From: Funneliformis mosseae
Lineage: Eukaryota; Glomeromycota; Glomeromycetes; Glomerales; Glomeraceae
Length of the DNA: 11,592 nucleotides
Assembly: GCA_910592005.1 (NCBI GenBank)
Contig: CAJVPP010003456.1
Span: 1-11,592 of the forward strand
Direction of reading: 5' to 3'
Shown here: one piece after another, positions 1-7,706 of the stretch
Position numbering within the stretch: position 1 is the first letter of the stretch
Layout: the number at the start of each line of letters is the position of its first letter
Position numbers and translations under genes: made by a program
Notes under the pieces: generated by a model
Databases searched by the model: none
Seen by the model: only the letters and a program-made list of their open reading frames with translations
Told to the model about the DNA's origin: nothing

Positions 1-650
1 CTATACCACCAATATATACAATAACTCCATTAGATAATAGTGTTGCGGTATAAGCATATTGCGCATTAGGTTTACTATCTGGATTGATTGACCATGATAA
101 TTCAGCTGTATTTAGGATGACCATATCATTGAAATATATTGATTGTTGTTGAACCTAAATATTTATCAGCAATTCCACCAAAAATATATATTTTTCCGGT
201 ATTATCAATTACACCATTAATATTTCTTCGCCTTTCAGGTGGAGTCTCTTTGATATTAGGTATATTCCACGATAAGGAATTTAAATTAAATGAATGAACA
301 TTCGATACAAAAGCATCTTGTTTCAGATAATTACGCATTATTCCACCAAATAAATAAATAATTTGCTCTTTATCATTAAGTGAAGCTGTTCCAAAGCAAC
401 TTCCGAATGGTATTCTGGCATTTTGCGTAAGGTCAATCCATGATTGAGTAGCTATATTAAATGACCGAGATAAATCAAGATAAAATACTTCATTTGAATA
501 TTGATTAGAGTATCCACCAAAAAAATAAAGTTTATCTCCAACAAGAACAGAGGAATGACCATAACGCCCTATAGGAGTAAATGGCTCAACGCTAAAGAAT
601 AAGCAGCTTAACATAAAAATAGTAAGTAATTTATATTTTTTATACGTCAT
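1..650 (-). CDS. Secreted Kelch-repeat (galactose-oxidase-like beta-propeller) protein, 5' part, frameshifted, cut by left edge
   Basis: The frame opens at the ATG at 650-648 and reads 174 codons to a TGA at 128-126. Residues 1-20 form a signal peptide: a basic start (MTYKKYK) followed by a hydrophobic core (LLTIFMLSCLFF). Kelch blades follow, each with a hydrophobic strand ending in the diagnostic Gly-Gly pair at residues 45-46, 102-103 and 158-159. Tryptophans at about 71 and 128 fall where Kelch units expect them. A fourth blade (TATLLSNGVIVYIGGI) is plainly encoded at 133-2 but one frame over: the first frame reads TTT CAA TGA, while a shift of one base reads F-N-D-M-V-I-L-N-T. One surplus base in the T run at 132-134 explains this, so it is either a recent pseudogene or a base-call error. 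Kelch propellers usually mediate protein contacts; the ligand is unknown. The rest lies beyond position 1. A 17-A tract and a weak TATAAT-like site (about 731-738) lie upstream on the coding strand. Confidence 0.85.
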
Positions 651-1316
651 GATTTCAATAATTTTTTTTTTTTTTTTTGTAATTAAATTTTAATATCCGT
701 CAAAAAAAAAAAGTAAGTTTAAAAAGTTCATTATAATCCTTTATTAGGAAATTTTGGTTGCACAGCTATCTTTCAATGTGCGGTCTTCTTTTTTTTTTTG
801 TGTAAAAATATACTTAATACGACGATACATACACACAATGAATTGTGGTTAACTATTGTAAAGTTTTAATCAGTAAATTTTGTGTTACATCATCATTGAG
901 ATATTAAAAAAAAAAAAATAATTTAACTAATTCAAATTTGCTATAGTCGGATAATCAAATTTGACTTTGACGAATAAAGGGTAATATGTTTATTTAATTA
1001 TTGCTTAATTTTCAATTTATTTGAATTATAAGAAAATTTATTTTTTTAATTAAAGAAAAAATTTTATAATCCGTCTATGATAAAATAACACGCCTAAATG
1101 AAATAAAATTTGCATTATTTATTTTTAAAAGAAGAAGACCTAAAAATGCTGTTTAAGAACTCCTGACCACGACTCCTATGGTACAATTAATGTGAACCGA
1201 CAGAGTAAAATGTAATGTTCGAATTACTTTGGATTGTATTTATTCGAACCTAAACGTTATTGAAAATTAACATTTGATGTTGAGAAATAATTTCTCACAA
1301 TATTAGAATTCTTTTG
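651..1316. other. Gene-free stretch upstream of the Kelch gene
   Basis: No frame with coding character was seen on either strand. It presumably carries the promoter and 5' leader of the minus-strand Kelch gene, with several A/T homopolymers in its left half. The right half (about 1140-1316) is somewhat less A/T-rich but contains nothing I recognise. Confidence 0.5.
662..678. repeat. 17-base homopolymer tract just upstream of the Kelch start
   Basis: Seventeen T on the plus strand, which is poly-A on the Kelch sense strand, ending about a dozen bases before the ATG. Other tracts of 11 to 15 identical bases lie nearby at 702-712, 789-799 and 906-918. Such dA:dT tracts commonly exclude nucleosomes at fungal promoters, so a role in the Kelch promoter is plausible but not shown. 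Confidence 0.6.
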
Positions 1317-1696
1317 GTATTCAGTTCTTTCGTTTATGTATTTATAAATAATTATATAATGTAAGCAGAAGGTATTTATGAATAATTATTAAATTAATAC
1401 TTGTCACAATTACTTCATTTTTATTCAATAATATCAAATTAATCAGTGTTGCCTCAACGTCGGCGCTCTACACTTTCGCTATATCAATATATTAAACTAA
1501 GTAATAATAAAATACTAATAAAATCGGGAATTAAAAATAAAATAATAAAACGAAATTACAAATGCGAAAATTATAAGTTAAAACGGCGAAATCGAAATTA
1601 TCGCGGTGTAAAAAGGAGGATTTCGAAGGAATGTAGATCAAAGAAATATCACAAGGGCGAGCGTGTATATTGAGCTGTTTAGGATTTCCAGCTCGG

Positions 1697-1706
1697 TATA
1701 TATAAA
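1697..1706 (+). promoter_or_regulatory. Probable TATA box of LTR-like copy A
   Basis: TATATATAAA stands at the same point as TATATAA in copy B (10332-10338), about 30 bases before the CTGGCAYC array in both. Conservation of place supports a core promoter. In copy A it runs straight into a 15-A tract (1704-1718) that copy B lacks. Confidence 0.35.
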
Positions 1707-1727
1707 AAAAAAAAAAAATAATAATTA

Positions 1728-1793
1728 AGCCAGCCTGGCATCTTGAACATTTGTCATACTGGCACCAACCTGGCACCTTGACATCCGACAGTG
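1728..1793 (+). repeat. Degenerate short tandem array (CTGGCAYC-type units), copy A
   Basis: Recurrent words CCTGGCATC, ACTGGCACC, CCTGGCACC and CTTGACATC are spaced roughly 13 to 20 bases apart, directly after the TATA region. Copy B carries the same kind of array with different unit spacing, so it evolves by slippage as well as by substitution. Confidence 0.5.
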
Positions 1794-1881
1794 ACAAATG
1801 ATCATCAAAGAGACTAACTGTAAATATCGAAAGCGATTCACATGCGGATATCGGCCGGAATTACATTCAATCGTAATAATA

Positions 1882-2329
1882 CCTTTCAAGAAATAAAATA
1901 TTATAATTAATTAAAATTTCATTATAAAGTTAATACATAGTCATTCAAAAGCGTCATATGTCACTCGTTATAAATCCTGTATTATCACCATAACTTTATG
2001 GGCAGGTGTGCCAAATGCCAATAAACTTCCGAATGTGATCAAAGTTTTCTACGTAAATGATTCGGTCCATAAATAAGATTTCAAGATTTCTATTATTAAC
2101 GCATTTTTGGTTCAACTACCAACTGGGGGAGGGCAAAAGTATTGTACAATAAAATCTAGATAATTAAACCATATTTCTAAATCTCAATTGATTATTACAA
2201 AATATCGAAATTATAAAAACGCTCTACTTTTAATATGTCGCACTTGAATCGGTTAGTTGATGCGATGCTTATCCTGCCAGAAATCACATAACATAACAAC
2301 ATAACAGTTAGGCCAGGCAAAGTATACTA
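1882..2329. other. Intergenic stretch with two short open frames of uncertain meaning
   Basis: No recognisable gene. On the minus strand, 2115-1996 is open for 39 codons and has an ATG at 2070, giving a 24-residue peptide ending IWHTCP. On the plus strand an 18-residue frame starts at the ATG near 2235. Both have codon use that could be coding, but lengths like these arise by chance. A small ATAACA-rich run lies at about 2288-2307. Confidence 0.3.
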
Positions 2330-2627
2330 TTAGATTCTCGTGACATAAAATTTTAAAATTGACACAGTCACCTTGGTTTTTTTATTTTTTCATATGTAAA
2401 TTTTTTTATACGATATATGCGGTGATTCGTTTGAAGCCTTAGAAACTCAAGCACAGAATTGGAAGAGGTTAATGATGAGAATAGCAAAAGTGATGATGCA
2501 GGGAGAATTTTTGAAAATGTAAAAGTTGATGATAATTAACATGTAGCATTCCCATGGAAGATTCTTATTATTCAATTGGTTTATTTGAAGATATATGCTT
2601 TCAATGTGGAAAAGTACCGGAAGATGA

Positions 2628-2635
2628 ATGTGATG
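2628..2635. repeat. Left target-site duplication of the hAT MITE
   Basis: ATGTGATG, identical to 2869-2876, immediately outside the left tip TAGAGG. It falls on the codons for the Cys and Asp of the P-E-D-E-C-D stretch in the host frame. Confidence 0.88.
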
Positions 2636-2868
2636 TAGAGGTTGGACCGGCTAAAAATTCTTTAATAACCAGTTAAAATATTTGCTAACCGGGGTTAATT
2701 AGCCGATTAAATTAACTTAGGCCAGTACTATAAATTTAGCCAGAGTTAGACAAAATTTTTGCAATCATAAATTCTTAATTCCGGCCAGAAATTAAATTTT
2801 AGCCAGAGTTAAATTCATATATTTTAACCGGTTAACATGTTAACCGTTTTAACCGATTCCAACCTCTA
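2636..2868. mobile_element. 233-bp hAT-type MITE (non-autonomous DNA transposon)
   Basis: The ends are TAGAGGTTGGA at 2636-2646 and its exact reverse complement at 2858-2868. Similarity continues imperfectly inward, with GTTAAAATAT at about 36 to 40 bases from both tips. The element is flanked on both sides by ATGTGATG, a perfect 8-bp target duplication. Eight-base duplications and tips fitting YARNG (here TAGAG) are the established signature of hAT elements. At 233 bp with no transposase frame it must be mobilised in trans. Inside are a perfect 18-bp palindrome (2829-2846) and a degenerate 63-bp internal duplication. The intact duplication argues for a fairly recent insertion. Confidence 0.88.
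2829..2846. repeat. Perfect 18-bp palindrome inside the MITE
   Basis: CGGTTAACATGTTAACCG equals its own reverse complement. It is a subterminal palindrome, a place where hAT transposases often have accessory binding sites; that role is inferred. Confidence 0.8.
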
Positions 2869-2876
2869 ATGTGATG
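2869..2876. repeat. Right target-site duplication of the hAT MITE
   Basis: ATGTGATG immediately outside the right tip, identical to 2628-2635. The host frame resumes here with GAA ATA TAT. Confidence 0.88.
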
Positions 2877-3066
2877 AAATATATATTACTATTATTGCAA
2901 TGAATGTCATACAATAGATTAAATGTTAAATTTCAAGTAACAAAAAGGTAACGAATTCACATTTTCGAATTAATTATAATAAAGTTTATTATGTAAGGTC
3001 CCGTGATAATAAATTTACTAACAAAAAAAATCCTGAATTTGACACAGCTGAGTTACGAGAATCTAA

Positions 3067-3263
3067 ACATTAACTTTTCCTAACCTTATACAATGACATC
3101 CTAATCATTTTATAATATCTAAATTGCTAGACCAGTTTTGTTATAGCAATGCCTTATTTTCATAAATAAGCAATCTTAATGATAGCAGATAACTTTTCAT
3201 AATAATGAAAAGAAAAAGTGTATAACATGAATTAATGTATTAAATAAACTATATTATATTTGA
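3067..3263. other. AT-rich spacer
   Basis: No coding frame, RNA or clear repeat was seen between the inverted-repeat unit and the next open fragment. Confidence 0.4.
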
Positions 3264-3425
3264 AAAAACTTTGATATCGAAATTAGTTCTGCTGAGACTC
3301 CATATATTTGGCAGTTTTACCCTAAAGATAGCTTTTCAAAGAATGAAGATTATTTAATACAATTAACACTCAAACTTTTTTTCTATTACTTGTTATTCAG
3401 CTGGGTACAAATAAATTTAATCTAG
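3264..3425 (+). other. Open 53-codon fragment, possible decayed exon
   Basis: Open from after a TGA at 3261-3263 to a TAG at 3423-3425, without an ATG near its beginning. The first half has balanced protein-like composition (SSAETPYIWQFYPKDSFSKN) and a Trp-Pro-containing stretch. The second half turns into Leu/Phe/Tyr-rich hydrophobic sequence. I do not recognise the family. At this base composition a frame of this length is expected by chance several times in the window, so only the composition favours it. It borders the A/T desert and may be the less mutated edge of an old gene or transposon. Confidence 0.22.
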
Positions 3426-5940
3426 CTTTGATCAGATATATAAAAAAAAGAATGCATTTAAGTTTAAATAAAATTAAAAATATGTATAAATTATCTATTT
3501 TTTTATTAAAATTATAATATTATAGCGCTGAAAAATCTAGTAAAGAAATTTATGAAATTTATCAATGCATACATAAATTTATTTTATTAATTTTATTGAA
3601 TTATCTAATAAAAATAAAAAGGAGAAAATAGTATTTAATGAAAAGAAGAAATTAGAAATCAATAGTATTTTAAATTTAAATGTATTTATAGATATTTTAA
3701 AAAAAATAATTAAAATAGTTTAGAGAAATATACTGTAAAAGAAGTTCTTTAAAAATAATGTTATAAAAAAAAGATGGTAATGATGAATGAAATTCAGCTA
3801 CTGAAGCTAGTAATTATTAAAACATTAGATTGTATTAAATTTTAATTCTTACTCATTTTTGAAAAACTTAATTCTTAATAATTAATATATTCAAATATAA
3901 TATAAAGAATAAAAAGATCAAAATTTAAAAATTAAGAATATATTAAGATTTATTTTGTTTTATCAGATTATGCTAGTTTCTTCAAATTTTGCTAATTTTA
4001 AAATTTCTTTAGATTTCATCAATTTTAAAATTGATAAAAACTTAAAATAAATAAAAACAAGTATTTTACTAATTACAAATTAGATTCATAAAATATTTAA
4101 TTATAATTGAGCTTAAAATATTTTAATTTTATATTTACTATAATAAATTAAATTTATTTATTTTAATATACTTATACAATATATTATTTAAAACTTGTAA
4201 AACTGGATAAATTAATTTATAATTGCTAAGGTAAATTTTTAAAAAGTATAAAAAAAAGTAAATAAAATTTTAAATATAATAATTAAAAAATTATTAAAAA
4301 TGATGGTGAAACAAAATATTTACAAATAATTTTTAATAATAGTATTATACAAAATAGATATAATTTTTTGTATTAATTATGTATATTAAATTTATTTAAT
4401 AATATTACTATAGTGCAGAAAGTCTATACTTAACAATATAATTGTAATATTTAAAATCTTTTAACACTTTAAAAAAAATAAAATTAAAAAATAAACTGGT
4501 AACTTTATTCTTTAAAATTAGCTCTATTAAATTACCAATCAATTTTTCAAAATAAGTTCTATATAAAAAGTTATAGGTATTAAAAATTGAATAATTTTTA
4601 TATAATTATCCTAAATTTGAAACATATATTATTAATTAAAATTTATAATAATTTAAGCTAGTATTATGATAATTAATTATAATGTCAGCCTGAAATATTA
4701 TAATTTAAAATTATATACAAAAAAAAGATTAATATCTTATTTTTTATTAGTTAATTACTAATCACGTGATATAAATTCACAAAAAATTTTGAAATATTAT
4801 TAAGACTTTTGGCATTTTATTAATTTTATAAAACTAAAATATACAAAATTTATATATAATTCATAATTTAAAAAATTATAAAAATTAAAATGTAAAAATT
4901 ATAAATAATATTAAATAATTATAAATATGTCTTTAAAAATAATATAGAACTTAAATTTAATAATAAAATTATATGAAATTAGTATATTTTTTAAGATATT
5001 TTTACAAAATTTTGTAAATTATTCTTATATAAAGGATTATTATCATTTCATTTAATAATTTATCATAAAAGTTTAGATAAAATTTAGTAAAAAAGATTAT
5101 TATAAATCTTTATATAAAAATAATTTTATTATATATAAGCAATTAAATATTATAGAGTTAGTTTTATGTTAATGAAAGAAAAAATATTTATATAGATAAA
5201 TTAGACAATATATAAATAATCTATACAAATATATTTATTATTTAAAATCTTAATTAGATTTTCTACATATTTTTTTATATTTATATTTGTTTTTATTTTT
5301 ATTTTATTTAATTAATTATTTTTTTTTTCTAAAAAAAAGGAATTTTTTAATAAAAATATTTTTTTTTGAAGGTATAAATATTTATATTTTATATTTAAAT
5401 ATTCATTCAAATAATTAATAATAGTTTTATATTAAATATTTTAATTTAATATAAAAAATTTTGAATTTTGAAACTTTTTTAAATTTTTAAATAATAAAAT
5501 ATTCTAATTTCATGTTGATTATTTTCAAAATCAAATTTTAGATTTTTAATTAATATTATATAAATATATGAAAAAGGTTTTACTTGTTAATAGATAATAA
5601 ATGATAAATGTTTAACTAATTAAAGTTTATGTATTATATAATAATATAAATCAAAAATCTCATTTAAATTAAGGTTCTGTATTCTGATTTTAATAGTTAG
5701 TTTTCATATAAAAAAGGCTTAAATTTACAAATTAATTAAATTAATTATTATTTTTTATTTTTATATTATAAAAGTATTTAAGAATCATCTTTATTTTCTT
5801 TTCTATAAGTAAAATTTAAGATTAATATCTTTTAAGTTTAATAATATAAAATAAAATTTTTTTCATAAGGTGTTAATATTTTTTCTGCTTTTAAATACTT
5901 TTTTTTTAATTAGTTTTATTATAATAAATAAATACTGTTA
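3426..5940. other. About 2.5-kb A/T desert, no gene
   Basis: Four 60-base lines counted by eye (starting at 4141, 4261, 4921 and 5221) hold only 4 to 6 G or C each, so A+T is above 90 percent, clearly more extreme than both flanks. No long frame survives, although the left end keeps traces that read like mutated coding sequence: 3531-3638 is open on the plus strand, a Lys/Ile/Asn-rich run follows from about 3637, and K-D-G-N-D-E, stop, N-S-A-T-E-A-S-N lies near 3773-3820. One perfect 10-bp palindrome, ATCACGTGAT, lies at 4761-4770. The block could be a transposon or gene degraded by cytosine-to-thymine change, or a structural A/T-rich region. Confidence 0.55.
4761..4770. repeat. Perfect 10-bp palindrome ATCACGTGAT in the A/T desert
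   Basis: Stands out as the most G/C-dense short word in the desert. The same 8-mer ATCACGTG recurs at 6132-6139 and 9824-9831, and CACGTG alone also at 9871-9876. CACGTG is the classic bHLH (E-box) site; a function here is not shown. Confidence 0.4.
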
Positions 5941-6032
5941 CATTGAATATAATTCCGCCTGAAATCTCTATAATTCTACATGTGAATTACTTTCAATATT
6001 TGCAGTTAATCTTTTAAAATATTTACCAGACT

Positions 6033-6071
6033 ATATCATCAGGGTCACGGCGGAGTGCGACCCTGTGATAT
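6033..6071. repeat. GC-rich hairpin (13-bp stem) at the edge of the A/T desert
   Basis: ATATCA-T-CAGGGTC at 6033-6046 pairs with GACCCTGTGATAT at 6059-6071: thirteen base pairs with one bulged T at 6039. Inner pairing of CAC with GTG is possible if C at 6058 bulges, leaving a GGCGGA loop. The local G/C content is far above the flanks, and the relatively G/C-rich sequence continues to about 6120. A GC-rich hairpin of this kind suggests a conserved repeat end or structured RNA rather than neutral sequence. Type unknown: no tRNA boxes, hammerhead core or Helitron CTRR end was found. Confidence 0.5.
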
Positions 6072-6729
6072 CGGCGAAATAACTTATATTTCATGGTTAT
6101 TAACGCTCGTGAATAATGACGTATTAAATAGATCACGTGTTACTGACAATAAATAACTTTCTTAGTACTTTCTAAAAATTTTACACAAATTAAGCTCTAA
6201 ATAATTTACAATCTAAAACAATTTAAATATAGAAATTTAAAAAAACAATTTTATTTTATCAAATAACAATTACAGAAAATCAACGTAAAAATTGGCGAAA
6301 TCTTCAAGATTTAAATCTCTCAAATTTATCACTATATTTACACTTCATAATAAAATAAAGAAAAGCACTATAGTTTAGTAAATGCCATTTTCAAGATGAC
6401 AACTTTTATTCTAACTAGATTTTATTTAGCCATGATTACTTAAAATAGTTAAAACTTTTAATTAATATCTATTAGGTTATTAGTAAATAATATTCTTAGT
6501 ACGATTTTCAAATTATACCAGAAATATTGATATTTTCCGAATAATTCAACTCCGATATTAAAATATCCATGTATCGATGTGTAGTATCACAGGAGAACAA
6601 TTAATAAACGTTATCGGTAAATGTTTATTTACGTAAGCAAAATGCTCCAACATCCCAATAAAATTAACCGTTTCCGATCTAAACATGATATATAATGTGC
6701 CAATAAGTTGGTAGCACGTTGCTTAACTT

Positions 6730-6792
6730 TATTTGGAAAGGGATTGAGATTCCAAATAATTTTTGACGAACCAAAAATTTCAGTTTTTGGTT
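6730..6792. repeat. Two adjacent 9-bp hairpins
   Basis: First stem: TATTTGGAA (6730-6738) with TTCCAAATA (6750-6758), loop of 11. Second stem: AACCAAAAA (6769-6777) with TTTTTGGTT (6784-6792), loop TTTCAG. Both are perfect and only 10 bases apart. Short A/T-rich stems occur by chance, but two perfect 9-mers side by side merit noting. Confidence 0.45.
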
Positions 6793-7082
6793 AGATCTAT
6801 TTCTAAATATAGTTGTCATTTTTATAGCTTTAAGATTTACGCTTTAAGCTTTTGCTTATGCTTTATGCTAATATATATAATTTTTTTTTAATCTTTTCGG
6901 TATTGGGCGCAGCTATGAATCGGTTTAGTATTTTTTTAATAAAAATATGGAAAGCGATAAAAGGTTTCATAAATCCAATCCTAATTCTGATAAAAGTTCT
7001 ATTGTTAAACAAGTTACTATTTCAGTTCATATTATCTAACGAAATGTTCAAAATATAATTTTATTTTTTTGCATTTTCAGTT

Positions 7083-7250
7083 GGCAAAGAAACGTTCATT
7101 GGATTATCCCAAGTTGCCGATTTTGAAAAAGATATTACTGATGGGCTTGAAAACATTCATTATCATGAGAAAGCTTTATTTACTTTATTTTTTTCTAAGG
7201 TTTTTTTTTTGAAAATCCATGATGTATACGAGGGTGCACTATACATTTAA
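7083..7250 (+). other. Possible decayed exon behind a splice-acceptor-like site
   Basis: A pyrimidine-rich tract ends in TTTTCAG at 7074-7080, a good 3' splice-site shape, and the following frame is open for 55 codons to a TAA at 7248-7250. The first 30 residues have mixed, protein-like composition (GKETFIGLSQVADFEKDITD, then GLENIHYHEKALF). After that a ten-T run (7201-7210) and Phe-rich reading suggest decay or an intron. No family recognised. The phrase G-L-E-N-I recurs loosely as G-L-D-N-I near 7788 and G-L-E-K-M near 8338, which may hint at repeated units or be coincidence. Confidence 0.25.
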
Positions 7251-7422
7251 CTACATAAAGTTCAAAAATAATAAAATAATAAAATGTAAAATAAAATTTA
7301 ATAAATTAAACCTTTCAACGGGTAATAAGTTTTTCTTTAGGGTTTCCAAAAAAAAAAAAAAAGATGTATTTTAGTTAAAATTATCAAATGAGAATTTGAA
7401 AAATTATTTGATGATTTAAAAA

Positions 7423-7706
7423 ATGTATGAACTCATGGTTGCATTTAAGCTTGTGACCTATCGATTTGGTGGAGATTATGCTTTGCAATCAGTTTTCGTT
7501 TTATAATTCTTGAAGACTTGAATTAATTCACCTACAGCATTAGAGTTGAGTTTGAAAATATAAAGAATGAAACAGCGACACTTTCTCAGTATACAATAAA
7601 TAACAAAGAATTTGATAATACAAATTTCACCATCTTGATAAATTTATTAAAACATGTCATATTATTATTTACCTACAACAAATGTAGGACTTTGCAACAA
7701 ATTTAA
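7423..7706 (+). other. Two short open fragments, possible decayed exons
   Basis: Fragment one starts with an ATG at 7423 and gives 27 residues (VTYRFGGDYALQS inside) to a TAA at 7504-7506. Fragment two, in a different relation, is open from 7527 to a TAA at 7704-7706 without an ATG. It follows an acceptor-like CCTACAG (7531-7537) and reads SIRVEFENIKNETATLSQYT, Asn/Thr-rich. Composition resembles real protein more than the surrounding frames do, but no motif identifies either. They may be pieces of the same dead gene as the fragment at 7083-7250. Confidence 0.2.

Larger units (their letters stand above)
1317..1881 (+). repeat. Dispersed LTR-like repeat, copy A
   Basis: This stretch is collinear with 9691-10512 in the same orientation. 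Exact shared blocks include 25 bp (1317-1341 with 9691-9715), 27 bp (1427-1453 with 10029-10055) and 22 bp (1520-1541 with 10155-10176), joined by diverged but alignable sequence. The common order is a GTAAGCAGA block, a TCAGTGTTGCC block, a run of CGAAA-type words, AGGGCRAGCGTG, a TATA stretch, a degenerate CTGGCAYC array, and an end around GGAATT..ATTCAA. A TATA box followed by a repeat-rich transcribed tail suits a long terminal repeat, but no primer-binding site, TG..CA termini or target duplication could be fixed. Superfamily and exact ends are unresolved. The basic open frame at 1446-1673 is treated as chance. Confidence 0.6.
2435..2922 (+). pseudogene. Broken zinc-ribbon-like small protein frame, split by a MITE
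   Basis: Three pieces read as one acidic protein. Piece one, 2435-2539, is open and Glu/Asp/Asn-rich (EEVNDENSKSDD). Piece two starts at the ATG at 2554 in another frame and contains D-I-C-F-Q-C-G-K (Cys codons 2596 and 2605) then P-E-D-E-C-D up to 2634. Piece three lies beyond the inserted element: after a shift in an ATATAT run it reads YYYYCNECHTID and stops at 2920-2922 (Cys codons 2896 and 2905). The paired C-x2-C motifs suggest a zinc ribbon. Removing the element together with one copy of its 8-bp duplication places the second motif just behind the first, apart from the small ATAT slip. The family is not recognised. The two frame changes plus the insertion say it is dead. Confidence 0.4.
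2330..3066. repeat. Imperfect inverted repeat bounding a 737-bp unit
   Basis: TTAGATTCTCGTGAC at 2330-2344 is mirrored by GTTACGAGAATCTAA at 3052-3066, 14 of 15 positions matching when reversed. A TA dinucleotide sits at each end, as in Tc1/mariner-type insertions, but because TA belongs to the palindromic edge it is weak evidence. Just inside both arms TTGACACAG occurs in direct orientation (2359-2367 and 3039-3047). The interior holds a broken zinc-ribbon-like frame and a hAT-type MITE. It could be an old transposon, or two independent copies of a short repeat facing each other. Confidence 0.35.
5941..6850. other. Gene-free stretch containing structural repeats
   Basis: No supported gene. 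It contains the GC-rich hairpin at 6033-6071, an ATCACGTG word at 6132-6139 and two neighbouring hairpins at 6730-6792. The open frame at 6852-7058 that follows is Ile/Leu/Phe/Lys-rich throughout, as expected from chance reading of A/T-rich DNA, and is not called. Confidence 0.4.

Noticed and set aside
1446..1673. 75-codon plus-strand frame, very basic (Arg/Lys-rich)
   Set aside because: It lies wholly inside the LTR-like repeat, arises from repeated CGAAA-type words, and the matching part of copy B does not keep the frame.
1531..1797. 88-codon minus-strand frame
   Set aside because: Antisense to the same repeat; a Phe run comes from the poly-A tract and there is no domain signature.
3028..3066. 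Minus-strand tRNA/SINE-like look (GATTCTCGTAACTCAGCTG then TTCAGGATTTTTTTT)
   Set aside because: Too short for a tRNA and the B-box match is poor; kept only as one arm of the inverted repeat.
4761..4768. Point-centromere-like arrangement: ATCACGTG fits the yeast CDEI consensus and lies in very A/T-rich DNA
   Set aside because: Point centromeres are confined to budding yeasts and no CDEIII-like partner was seen nearby.
6705..6722. tRNA-like words (AAGTTGGTAGCACG)
   Set aside because: Resembles a D-arm only; no anticodon arm, T-arm or acceptor stem follows at the right spacing.
6852..7058. 68-codon hydrophobic plus-strand frame
   Set aside because: Only Ile/Leu/Phe/Lys/Asn, as expected from chance reading of A/T-rich DNA; no motif.
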